A DNA stretch of 64,000 nucleotides from Hyphomicrobiales bacterium (GTDB lineage Bacteria; Pseudomonadota; Alphaproteobacteria; Rhizobiales; Rhizobiaceae). The DNA lies in contig UCMW01000006.1 in assembly GCA_900473745.1 (NCBI GenBank), positions 1 through 64,000 of the forward strand. Direction: 5' to 3'. The translations under genes were made by a program, and so were the position numbers. The notes under the pieces are model-generated. The model was given only the letters and a program-made list of their open reading frames with translations. It had not been told where the DNA came from and did no database searches. Shown one piece after another: positions 1 to 6,743 of this stretch; position 1 is the stretch's first letter, and each line of letters begins with the position of its first letter.

Positions 1-337
1 TGATCGGTTCGCGGAAGATGACGCCGCCTAGGATGTTGCGGATCGTGCCGTTCGGGCTCTTCCACATGTGTTTCAAGCCAAATTCGGCGACGCGCCCCTC
101 ATCAGCTGTAATCGTTGCGCACTTGATGCCGACCCCATGCTTCCTGATGGCGTAGGCCGCGTCGATTGTCACCTGGTCGTCGGTCGCATCTCGGTTCTCG
201 ATGCTCAAATCGTAGTATTCCAGATCGAGGTCCAGATAGGGATGAATGAGCTTTTCCTTGATGAACTGCCAGATGATACGGGTCATCTCGTCGCCATCAA
301 GTTCAACGACGGGATTGGCTACCTTGATTTTTATCAT
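1..337 (-). CDS. icd: NADP-dependent isocitrate dehydrogenase, N-terminal part (runs off the left edge)
   Basis: Oxidative decarboxylation of isocitrate to 2-oxoglutarate with NADP in the TCA cycle, in the cytoplasm. Only the first 112 codons are present. The peptide begins [20 protein letters not shown], followed by [31 protein letters not shown] and [21 protein letters not shown], the familiar start of the homodimeric eukaryote-like/alphaproteobacterial IDH family. The ATG at 337 is preceded by a GGAGAACGAA ribosome site. It lies 50 bp downstream of the GntR gene on the same strand. The rest is outside the window, so I cannot say whether it is intact or a second copy. Confidence 0.9.
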   Translation of the reverse strand, partial: MIKIKVANPVVELDGDEMTRIIWQFIKEKLIHPYLDLDLEYYDLSIENRDATDDQVTIDAAYAIRKHGVGIKCATITADEGRVAEFGLKHMWKSPNGTIRNILGGVIFREPI

Positions 338-387
338 TTCGTTCTCCCACGGGACGACAATGTGCAGTCCCCTCCAAATCTCGCGCG

Positions 388-1080
388 TTAGCGAATGTCG
401 CGCATGTGTCCTTCAACGCTGCGCAGATGCCTACGCATAGCGTCAGCTGCGCCGGCACCGTCGCGATTGGCGATGGCTTCGACAATCCGTGCATGTTCCT
501 CGAACGAGTGATGGTCCGCAGGTGGGCGGACCGGCGTGTCGCGCAAGCGGCCCCATGTGACTGCCCGGCGCACTGCATTCAGTGTGTCGAGCAACCCTAG
601 CAGGAGCGAGTTCTGTGAGGCTTCCCCGATTGCGCGATGCAATCGGTTGTCCCACTGTTCGTAAAGCCGCCACGTCGGGGCCTGCTGTGCCTTTATCATG
701 CAGCTGCGCAATTCCGCGATCTGGCTCGGCGTTGCATTGAGAGCCGCGCAACGTGCAACCTCTGGTTCAAACGCTATTCGTGCACCCATGACTTCCAGCG
801 GATTGGTCCGGTGGACCATCGCGTTGATATCGGCAACGGTGTCGAGCGGCCTTTCTCCAGTGAAAGTGCCCTTTCCGACATGTCGCCAGACGATGCCTTC
901 CGCCTGGAGTGTCGCCAATGCTTTGCGCAAGGCCGCCCGACTGACGTCCAGAGATTCCGCAAGTTCCCGCTCCGGCGGCAGGCGCCCGCCGTCCGCAAGT
1001 TCTGCTGTGGTGAGGAAGTCCTTGAGCCGAACAAGGATGGCCCCGTCTACGCTGTCAATCATCTTCGATAGCCAAACCAA
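388..1080 (-). CDS. GntR-family transcriptional regulator, FadR/FCD subfamily
   Basis: Ligand-responsive DNA-binding repressor or activator of 230 residues, the usual length for FCD-type GntR proteins. The N-terminal winged helix shows the family pattern [18 protein letters not shown], then [24 protein letters not shown] (residues about 30-75). The C-terminal FCD helical bundle (about 95-225) contains the metal-ligand-like pattern D-R-L-H-R-A-I and [15 protein letters not shown] with a late H-L-R. It is divergent from the ABC transporter operon starting at 1297, which is its most likely target; the effector is probably the imported acid or a product of it. Codon use looks like its neighbours. 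The family is certain, the regulon is inferred from position. Confidence 0.88.
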   Translation of the reverse strand: MVWLSKMIDSVDGAILVRLKDFLTTAELADGGRLPPERELAESLDVSRAALRKALATLQAEGIVWRHVGKGTFTGERPLDTVADINAMVHRTNPLEVMGARIAFEPEVARCAALNATPSQIAELRSCMIKAQQAPTWRLYEQWDNRLHRAIGEASQNSLLLGLLDTLNAVRRAVTWGRLRDTPVRPPADHHSFEEHARIVEAIANRDGAGAADAMRRHLRSVEGHMRDIR

Positions 1081-1238
1081 TTTGATATTGGTTGCGTTAT
1101 AACTTCGATGAATCGTGCTGTCAACCGACAGAGCTTATAAATTATAGGACCAGTTATACGTAATAAAAACAGATATATAGAAAGATATAGGATTTTGCTT
1201 GAGTCCGTCCTGCCGCGCTGCAACACATTTCATTGGTT

Positions 1239-1249
1239 GACATAATGTC
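1239..1249. promoter_or_regulatory. Candidate GntR operator overlapping a -35 element
   Basis: Perfect palindrome GACAT-A-ATGTC in the 216-bp divergent spacer between the GntR gene and the ABC operon. The sequence TTGACA (1237-1242), a good -35 box for the operon, is built into it; a matching -10 is weak. An AT-rich stretch lies further upstream at 1135-1195. Position supports an operator, but binding is inferred. Confidence 0.4.
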
Positions 1250-1296
1250 TGATTAATGAAGAATTGGTTTCAGATTGGGTTGAGGAGAACCTGATC

Positions 1297-2301
1297 ATGG
1301 GAGGAATGAGAATGAATATGTATGTCAGACGATTGAGGGCGTCGGCCATCGCGGCGGCTCTCTGCCTTTCAGCAGTAGCCCCCGGGATAGCAATAGCCGA
1401 CCCCATGCGCATCGCCTTTGGCGATATCGCGACCGTCGAATCCGTGCATCTCCTTGCTGCCTTGGAGCGCGCAAAGGAGCAGGGCGTCGACGTTCAGGTG
1501 ACCTTTCTGAAAAGTGAGGACATCGCGGCCCAGGCCGTGGTCAGCGGCCAGGCCGATATCGGCATCGGCGCACCTTATGCGCTGCTGCAGAAGGTTAAGG
1601 CCCCGATCCGGATTTTCATGCAGCTGTCGAAACTTCAGTTCTATCCGGTGGTCAACACCGAATTTTACAAAGAGTGGAAGGACCTCGACGGGCAGGAGAT
1701 TGCGGTGCATTCGCGCGGCTCGGGCACCGAGGCGATCATGCGCCTCATGGCCGAGAAAAACGGCATCAAATACGCAAACATTTCCTACGTCCCCGGAGCT
1801 GAAGTCCGCACCGGTGCGCTGCTGCAGGGCAATGTGAAGGCGACGATCGTGGATTCGTCCGGCAAACGCGTTCTGGAGAAAGAGGCGCCCGGCAAGTTCG
1901 GCTTCCTGCCCCTGGGCGAAGTGAGTGCTACCGACGAGGCGATGTTCGCCAACACCGAGTATCTCGCCAAGAACCAGGCGGATGTCGCCATCCTTGTCGA
2001 AAGCATTTTGACCACATGGCGCGAGATCGCAGCCGATCCGAAGGCTGCAATGGCGCTGCGGGAAAAATACAAGCTGCTCCCGGATGCGACGCCGGAAATG
2101 GTGGCCGACATCGAACCTTACTTCGCCGAAGCCGCGGCCACACTGCCCCTGAACGGTGGCGGCGCGGATGCGGCCCGCGACGACTTCGACTTCTACACCG
2201 TGTCAGGCGCGCTCGAAGGCACAGCTGCGGATCTCAAGGTCGAAGACTTTTGGGATCTGACCGCGCTCAATGCAGCCCTTGCAAAAGCCGGTACGAAGTA
2301 A
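1297..2301 (+). CDS. ABC transporter periplasmic substrate-binding protein (NitT/TauT type)
   Basis: Captures the ligand in the periplasm and delivers it to the permeases encoded next. The N-terminus has a Sec signal peptide: RRLRASAIAAALCLSAVA and AIADP with cleavage probably after AIA. The mature part reads MRIAFGDIATVESVHLLAAL, a typical NMT1/SsuA-like start, with an early ligand-region motif SGQADIGIGAPY and RGSGTEAIMR. I chose ATG 1297 with GAGGAG nine bases upstream; ATG 1312, preceded by GGGAGG, is an equal alternative and leaves the signal peptide whole. Its stop overlaps the permease start (TAATG). The ligand is unknown; nitrate, sulfonate, riboflavin-precursor or aromatic-acid binders all fall in this superfamily. 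Confidence 0.85.
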   Translation: MGGMRMNMYVRRLRASAIAAALCLSAVAPGIAIADPMRIAFGDIATVESVHLLAALERAKEQGVDVQVTFLKSEDIAAQAVVSGQADIGIGAPYALLQKVKAPIRIFMQLSKLQFYPVVNTEFYKEWKDLDGQEIAVHSRGSGTEAIMRLMAEKNGIKYANISYVPGAEVRTGALLQGNVKATIVDSSGKRVLEKEAPGKFGFLPLGEVSATDEAMFANTEYLAKNQADVAILVESILTTWREIAADPKAAMALREKYKLLPDATPEMVADIEPYFAEAAATLPLNGGGADAARDDFDFYTVSGALEGTAADLKVEDFWDLTALNAALAKAGTK

Positions 2302-3143
2302 TGCATATGGCTGCTTCACCTCACAAGGTGAGTGCGACCGGGGGGAGTGCAACCAACTCCCCCCGATTCGGAAAAACGCTCGCCGAATTCGCCGAACGAC
2401 AGAAGGCCCTCTGGGTCGTCGCTTCCCTTGCACTTCTTTTCATCGTCTGGGAGATAGCCGGACGTGTTCCGATCAGCTTTGCCTTTCCAACCTTTCTCGA
2501 GACGCTGTCTGCGTTTTTCGAGATGCTTTTCGATGGAACCTTGTTGCCCGCCTATGTGATTACGTTCCAACCCCTCGTGATCGGTGTTGCGGTCTCAGCC
2601 GTGCTCGGCCTCGGGCTCGGTGTTCTGATGGGTCTGTCGGACAAAATGGAGTGGCTGCTGGCGCCCGTGTTCATCGTGCTCCAGGCCGCTCCCATGGCAG
2701 CCCTGGTTCCTCTGGTCACATTCATCTACGGAATTGGGCTCGTGGCAAAGACGCTTGCGGTCATCATGCTTGCCCTGCCGGTGATCGTGCTCAATTCCTA
2801 CAAGGCCGTTCGTCACGTCAATCCGTCACTCGTTGACATGTGCCGCTCCTTTCAGGGGTCGCGGTCGCAGCAGATTTTCAAGATCATCATTCCCGACGCG
2901 ACGCCTGTGCTTTTTGCCGGTTTGCGGCTCGGTATCGCCGCCGGCTTCATCGGCGTCATGCTTGCTGAACTGCTGATCACTCCGACCGGTATCGGCGATC
3001 TCATTACCTATCACCGATCGATCGCCAACTATGCGCACATGTACGCCGCCGTTGCATCGATCATCGCAGTTTCGACCCTCACACTGGCTGCACTGCAGTA
3101 TGTCGAGGTGAACTTCCTGCGTCCTGAAAAAAGGAAGAAGTGA
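2301..3143 (+). CDS. ABC transporter inner-membrane permease 1
   Basis: Transmembrane subunit of the NitT/TauT-type importer, about 280 residues. After a polar N-terminal tail there are hydrophobic segments such as WVVASLALLFIVWEIAG, VITFQPLVIGVAVSAVLGLG and VFIVLQAAPMAALVPLVTFI, the BPD_transp_1 fold. The cytoplasmic EAA loop contacting the ATPase is seen as CRSFQGSRSQQIFKIIIPDA followed by FAGLRLGIAAG. The start ATG at 2301 shares bases with the TAA of the binding-protein gene, so translation is probably coupled; ATG 2307 is a possible alternative. The two permeases of this operon are different proteins, so the membrane core is probably a heterodimer. Confidence 0.87.
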   Translation: MHMAASPHKVSATGGSATNSPRFGKTLAEFAERQKALWVVASLALLFIVWEIAGRVPISFAFPTFLETLSAFFEMLFDGTLLPAYVITFQPLVIGVAVSAVLGLGLGVLMGLSDKMEWLLAPVFIVLQAAPMAALVPLVTFIYGIGLVAKTLAVIMLALPVIVLNSYKAVRHVNPSLVDMCRSFQGSRSQQIFKIIIPDATPVLFAGLRLGIAAGFIGVMLAELLITPTGIGDLITYHRSIANYAHMYAAVASIIAVSTLTLAALQYVEVNFLRPEKRKK

Positions 3144-3144
3144 C

Positions 3145-3951
3145 ATGGCCCTCACCATGCCAGCCCATATGGCTGACCACAGCAAAACCGCTACGACCGA
3201 TGTCATCGTCGAGGTCCGCGACATCTGCAAACGTTACGGGGATGTCGAGGCACTGCGCAACATCAATCTCGACTTTCAACGCGGCAAACTGACTACCCTT
3301 CTGGGACCATCGGGATGCGGGAAAACCACCCTTCTGAAGATCATCGCCGGCTTGGTGCCTGCCACCTCGGGAGAGATTTGCATCAACGGAAAGGTTGTGA
3401 CCGGCCCGGGTCCGGAAAGGGCCTTCGTGTTTCAGGACTTCGCGCTGATGCCCTGGGCCACGGTCTTGCGGAACGTTGCCTTCGGTCTTGAACTGAAGGG
3501 TGTTTCCCAGGTGGAGCGCGAGCGCATCGCCCGCCACTACATAGGCGAGGTCGGACTAACTGGCTTCGAGCAGAAGTATCCGCACGAACTTTCAGGCGGC
3601 ATGCGCCAGAGAGTGGGCATAGCCCGCGCCTTCTCGGTCAATGCGGATGTGCTGCTTCTCGATGAGCCTTTCTCAGCCGTCGATGAGCAGAACCGTCGCA
3701 AGTTTCAGGAAGATCTCCTGCAACTCGTCGAGAAGGAACGAAAGAGCTTCCTCTTCGTCACCCACTCGATTGAAGAGGCCGTCTATGTGTCCGATCGCAT
3801 CGTCCTACTTTCGCCGCGTCCGGGCCGCGTCTCCCAGATCATCGAACCCCTCATCGATCGCTCCGCCGCACCCGACGTCATCCGGCGGGACAAGGGATAT
3901 CTCGATGTCGTCGAGGAGATCTGGCAGGGCCTCAGGCAATATGCGGAGTGA
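3145..3951 (+). CDS. ABC transporter ATP-binding protein (SsuB/TauB-like)
   Basis: Cytoplasmic ATPase of the importer, 268 residues. All catalytic motifs are present: Walker A GPSGCGKTT, Q-loop FVFQD, signature LSGGMRQR, Walker B VLLLDEPF, D-loop SAVDEQ and the switch histidine in FLFVTHSIEEA. The sequence around the Q-loop (FQDFALMPWATVLRNVAFGLEL) is the pattern of nitrate/sulfonate/taurine ATPases. The ATG at 3145 follows the permease stop by one base. It sits between the two permease genes, which supports one transporter complex made from all four products. Confidence 0.92.
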   Translation: MALTMPAHMADHSKTATTDVIVEVRDICKRYGDVEALRNINLDFQRGKLTTLLGPSGCGKTTLLKIIAGLVPATSGEICINGKVVTGPGPERAFVFQDFALMPWATVLRNVAFGLELKGVSQVERERIARHYIGEVGLTGFEQKYPHELSGGMRQRVGIARAFSVNADVLLLDEPFSAVDEQNRRKFQEDLLQLVEKERKSFLFVTHSIEEAVYVSDRIVLLSPRPGRVSQIIEPLIDRSAAPDVIRRDKGYLDVVEEIWQGLRQYAE

Positions 3952-3957
3952 TCGGCC

Positions 3958-4710
3958 ATGAAACTCTTCGGCATTAAGATCCCAATGATGACATCGCTCC
4001 TCTTCTGGGCGTTGATCTGGGAAATCGTCGGCAGAATGGATGTCATCTTCCTGATTCCGCCTATGAGCGCAATCTTATCGGCTGGACTGGAGCTCGTCGC
4101 GACCACCTCTTGGCAGAGCGCATCGATCGTCACGATCCGATCCTTCCTGGTCGGCATGGCTATGGCAATCGGAATTGGCGTTCCGCTCGGAATCGCCATG
4201 GGCCGCTTCAAGGTCGTCGACAACATCTTCGGCCTCTGGGTCAACATGTTCGTGAGCGCTCCGCTATCCGCTCTCGTCCCGGTACTGATGATCCTGTTCG
4301 GTCTTGGCGAGACTACGGTGATTGTGACGGTATTCCTCTTTGCCGTCTGGATCATCGTGCTCGACGCACGTGCCGGCGTCATGCAGGTTCCTCCGTCGCT
4401 CATCGAGATGGGCCGCAGCTACGGCGCATCCCGCTTCACGATCTTCTCCAAGATCATCCTCTTGTCAGCCCTCCCGGAAATCCTGGCAGGCATCCGTATT
4501 GGCCTCATCCGCGGTGTGAAAGGTGTGGTCATCGGCCAGATCCTCGTGTCCATCATCGGATATGGCGAACTGTTCGAGCTCTATTCCCGAAGCTTCGATA
4601 TGGAGCGTTTCTGGGCTTTGACAATCATCCTTTTCGCGGCGGCCATGCTGTTGTCGGCCGCCGTGGAAATCTTCGAAAAACGCATCGAGTATTACGCAGG
4701 AGCGCGATAA
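3958..4710 (+). CDS. ABC transporter inner-membrane permease 2
   Basis: Second transmembrane subunit, 250 residues, BPD_transp_1 fold. Visible membrane segments include MTSLLFWALIWEIVG, FLVGMAMAIGIGVPLGIAMG and TVIVTVFLFAVWIIVL. The EAA loop is MGRSYGASRFTIFSKIILLS followed by LAGIRIGLIRGVKGVVIGQ. The gene starts 6 bp after the ATPase and ends by overlapping the ATG of the FAH-family hydrolase (TAATG at 4708-4712). Divergence from permease 1 suggests a heterodimeric channel. Confidence 0.87.
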   Translation: MKLFGIKIPMMTSLLFWALIWEIVGRMDVIFLIPPMSAILSAGLELVATTSWQSASIVTIRSFLVGMAMAIGIGVPLGIAMGRFKVVDNIFGLWVNMFVSAPLSALVPVLMILFGLGETTVIVTVFLFAVWIIVLDARAGVMQVPPSLIEMGRSYGASRFTIFSKIILLSALPEILAGIRIGLIRGVKGVVIGQILVSIIGYGELFELYSRSFDMERFWALTIILFAAAMLLSAAVEIFEKRIEYYAGAR

Positions 4711-5420
4711 TGAACGACATGACCGCAACCAATTCCGCTTACGTCATCAACCCGGCCCCCATCCCGACACTGCCGGTGGTTGGCAGTCAGGCGCTTTTTC
4801 CTGTCCATCGCATCTATTGCGTCGGTCGCAACTTCGCCGATCACGCCATCGAGATGGGACACGACCCGAACAAGGAGCCGCCCTTCTTCTTTCAGAAGAA
4901 CCCCGACACGCTGGTTCTGCCCGGAGCGGATTTTCCCTATCCGTCCCAGAGCAAGGATGTGCACCACGAGGTGGAACTGGTCGTCGCCCTGAAGAGCGGA
5001 GGCAAGGACATTTCGCTCGACCGGGCGCTCGACTGCGTTTTCGGCTATGCCGTCGGTCTCGACATGACACGCCGCGACCTGCAGAATGAAGCCAAGAAAG
5101 CGGGCCGTCCGTGGGAAACCGGCAAGGCCTTCGATGCTTCGGCACCCTGCGGCCCGCTGCATCCAGTATCCGAGGTCGGTCATCCGACAGAGGGAGATAT
5201 CTGGATCAAGGTGAATGGAGAAACCCGCCAAACCGGGAACCTCAATCAGATGATCTGGAAGGTGCCGGAAATGATCTCCTATCTTTCGGGCCTGTTCACG
5301 CTGCAGCCGGGCGACCTGATCTTCGCGGGGACACCGGCAGGCGTTGGCGCAATCGTCAAGGGTGATGTCATGGTGGCCCATGTCGACGGCATCGACGAGC
5401 TGACATTCAAAGTCGGTTGA
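4710..5420 (+). CDS. Fumarylacetoacetate hydrolase-family protein (fumarylpyruvate-hydrolase-like)
   Basis: Metal-dependent C-C bond hydrolase or isomerase of the FAH superfamily, 236 residues, cytoplasmic. Family marks: IYCVGRNFADHAIEMG near residue 35, PFFFQKNPDTL, the metal ligands in HHEVELVVAL (E-x-E) and the Asp in GYAVGLDMTRRDLQ, then GKAFDASAPCGP and a C-terminal LIFAGTPAGVGAI. This arrangement is close to what I know of NagK-type fumarylpyruvate hydrolases and of oxaloacetate decarboxylase/acylpyruvase FAHD1. ATG 4710 overlaps the preceding stop, so it is translated with the transporter. The imported compound may therefore be a ring-cleavage product or other acylpyruvate, but that is inference. 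Confidence 0.85.
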   Translation: MNDMTATNSAYVINPAPIPTLPVVGSQALFPVHRIYCVGRNFADHAIEMGHDPNKEPPFFFQKNPDTLVLPGADFPYPSQSKDVHHEVELVVALKSGGKDISLDRALDCVFGYAVGLDMTRRDLQNEAKKAGRPWETGKAFDASAPCGPLHPVSEVGHPTEGDIWIKVNGETRQTGNLNQMIWKVPEMISYLSGLFTLQPGDLIFAGTPAGVGAIVKGDVMVAHVDGIDELTFKVG

Positions 5421-5428
5421 TGCTGACA

Positions 5429-5453
5429 GGCGGTGCGTCTCGCGCGCACCGCC
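5429..5453 (+). terminator. Hairpin terminator after the FAH gene
   Basis: Perfect 9-bp stem GGCGGTGCG / CGCACCGCC with a 7-nt loop, 8 bases after the hydrolase stop, followed by TTCTC. The T-tract is weak, so it may attenuate rather than stop transcription into the downstream permease gene. Confidence 0.55.
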
Positions 5454-5492
5454 TTCTCAAAAAAACCCTGCCTCCAAAATCTGGATCATTCG

Positions 5493-6317
5493 ATGTCGGT
5501 GTCCCTCTCCGTGGTGATGATGTTCGCCTTGGTCCTCGGCCTTGTCGGCTGCGTTTCCGGTTTCCTGGCCGGTCTGCTTGGCGTGGGCGGCGGCATCATC
5601 GTCGTGCCGGTTCTCTACCATGTCCTAGCATTCTTCGAGATCGATCCGGCGTTGCGGGCCCATATCGCTGTCGGGACCTCTCTCGCAACGATCATTCCAA
5701 CTTCATTTCAGTCGATACGCGCACATCGGGCCAAGGGTGCTGTCGATGGCGCGCTGTTAAAGCTCTGGGCCCCTTTTGTCGGGGTGGGTGTTTTGATCGG
5801 CGTCGTCATCGCCGTCATCATTCCCGGAGCCGGGCTGACGGCCGTCTTCGGTATCGTGGCTGCATTGGTGGCTGGCTATATGCTCTTCACCCCCGAAGGT
5901 TGGCACCCCGTCGCAGGCCTACCGGCGCGACCCGCCCAGGCCGCCATGGCAACGGGTATCGGTGCCATCTCCACATTGATGGGCATTGGGGGCGGAACCT
6001 TGACCGTTCCGACTCTGAGTATTTGCAGCTATCCGGTTCGCCGCGCAGTTGGTACCGCCTCAGTTATAGGACTGATTATCGCCCTTCCGGGAACCATAGG
6101 CTACATACTCAATGGTTGGGGCAAGGCTGGTCTTCCCGTATATTCGCTTGGCTATGTCAACCTGCCAGGAATGATCGCCATCGTAGTCAGCAGCATGTGG
6201 ACAGCGCCACTGGGTGCGCGAGCAGCCCACTCGATCGAGCCGCGCCACTTGCGAAAATTGTTTGGCCTCTTCCTTGCCATCACGTCAGCGAAAATGATCT
6301 GGGATCTCATCGGCTGA
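5493..6317 (+). CDS. TauE/SafE (TSUP) family membrane permease
   Basis: Predicted anion exporter or transporter of 274 residues in the inner membrane. It has the two-half TSUP pattern: half one with LGLVGCVSGFLAGLLGVGGG, then IIVVPVLY and the conserved GTSLATIIPTS, half two with TGIGAISTLMGIGGGTLTVP and RAVGTASVIGLIIALPG. Eight or so hydrophobic segments fit the family. I chose ATG 5493 (MSVSLSVVMMFALVLGL); an in-frame GTG at 5433 lies inside the terminator stem and gives a poor leader. Relatives export sulfite, sulfoacetate or small organic acids, so with the adjacent TauT-type importer a sulfonate route is possible, but nothing here proves the substrate. Confidence 0.83.
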   Translation: MSVSLSVVMMFALVLGLVGCVSGFLAGLLGVGGGIIVVPVLYHVLAFFEIDPALRAHIAVGTSLATIIPTSFQSIRAHRAKGAVDGALLKLWAPFVGVGVLIGVVIAVIIPGAGLTAVFGIVAALVAGYMLFTPEGWHPVAGLPARPAQAAMATGIGAISTLMGIGGGTLTVPTLSICSYPVRRAVGTASVIGLIIALPGTIGYILNGWGKAGLPVYSLGYVNLPGMIAIVVSSMWTAPLGARAAHSIEPRHLRKLFGLFLAITSAKMIWDLIG

Positions 6318-6743
6318 ATGACAAGCTCACCCCGACGAGATGACAATTGTCGAGACCCGCGGTTTCCAAACGGCGTTGAGCGATTTGAAGTGGGGCAGAC
6401 TGCCGGCCCCCACCGAGATGAAGATTCGGCCCATGTTCAATTGACCAGTCTCCCGCCTGAATGATCGGCGGCGACACAGATATTCGGTGTGGTTCCGATG
6501 GTACCGAATGGACGATCATGGGTCGAGCGATGTGAACCAATTTGGCGCGTTACAAGGCCGGGAAGGTGGAACGCGTCCGCACTTCGCCAAGTCGGTTTCG
6601 ATTTTTGATGAAACGGCCGAAGATAGTGGGTTTCGAACTCAGATTCTTTTCTTGTTGTATGCACTTGTGGAAAAATAGTGCTCCGTGATCAAGTTCTGGA
6701 CCGCCGGGTACCAGAGTTTCCGGGGCAACAGCTGGAACGTCGC
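6318..6743. other. 426-bp spacer without a convincing gene
   Basis: Short open frames exist on both strands but none shows a recognisable family or a good ribosome site. There is a 10-bp palindrome GACAATTGTC (about 6341-6350) just after the permease gene and an inverted repeat ATTCGGT ... ACCGAAT at 6482-6488 / 6503-6509 with a 14-nt spacer. No RNA gene recognised. Confidence 0.5.

Noticed and set aside
6595..6660. tRNA-like GGTTTCGAACTC string
   Set aside because: No acceptor stem, anticodon arm or CCA end can be folded around it.
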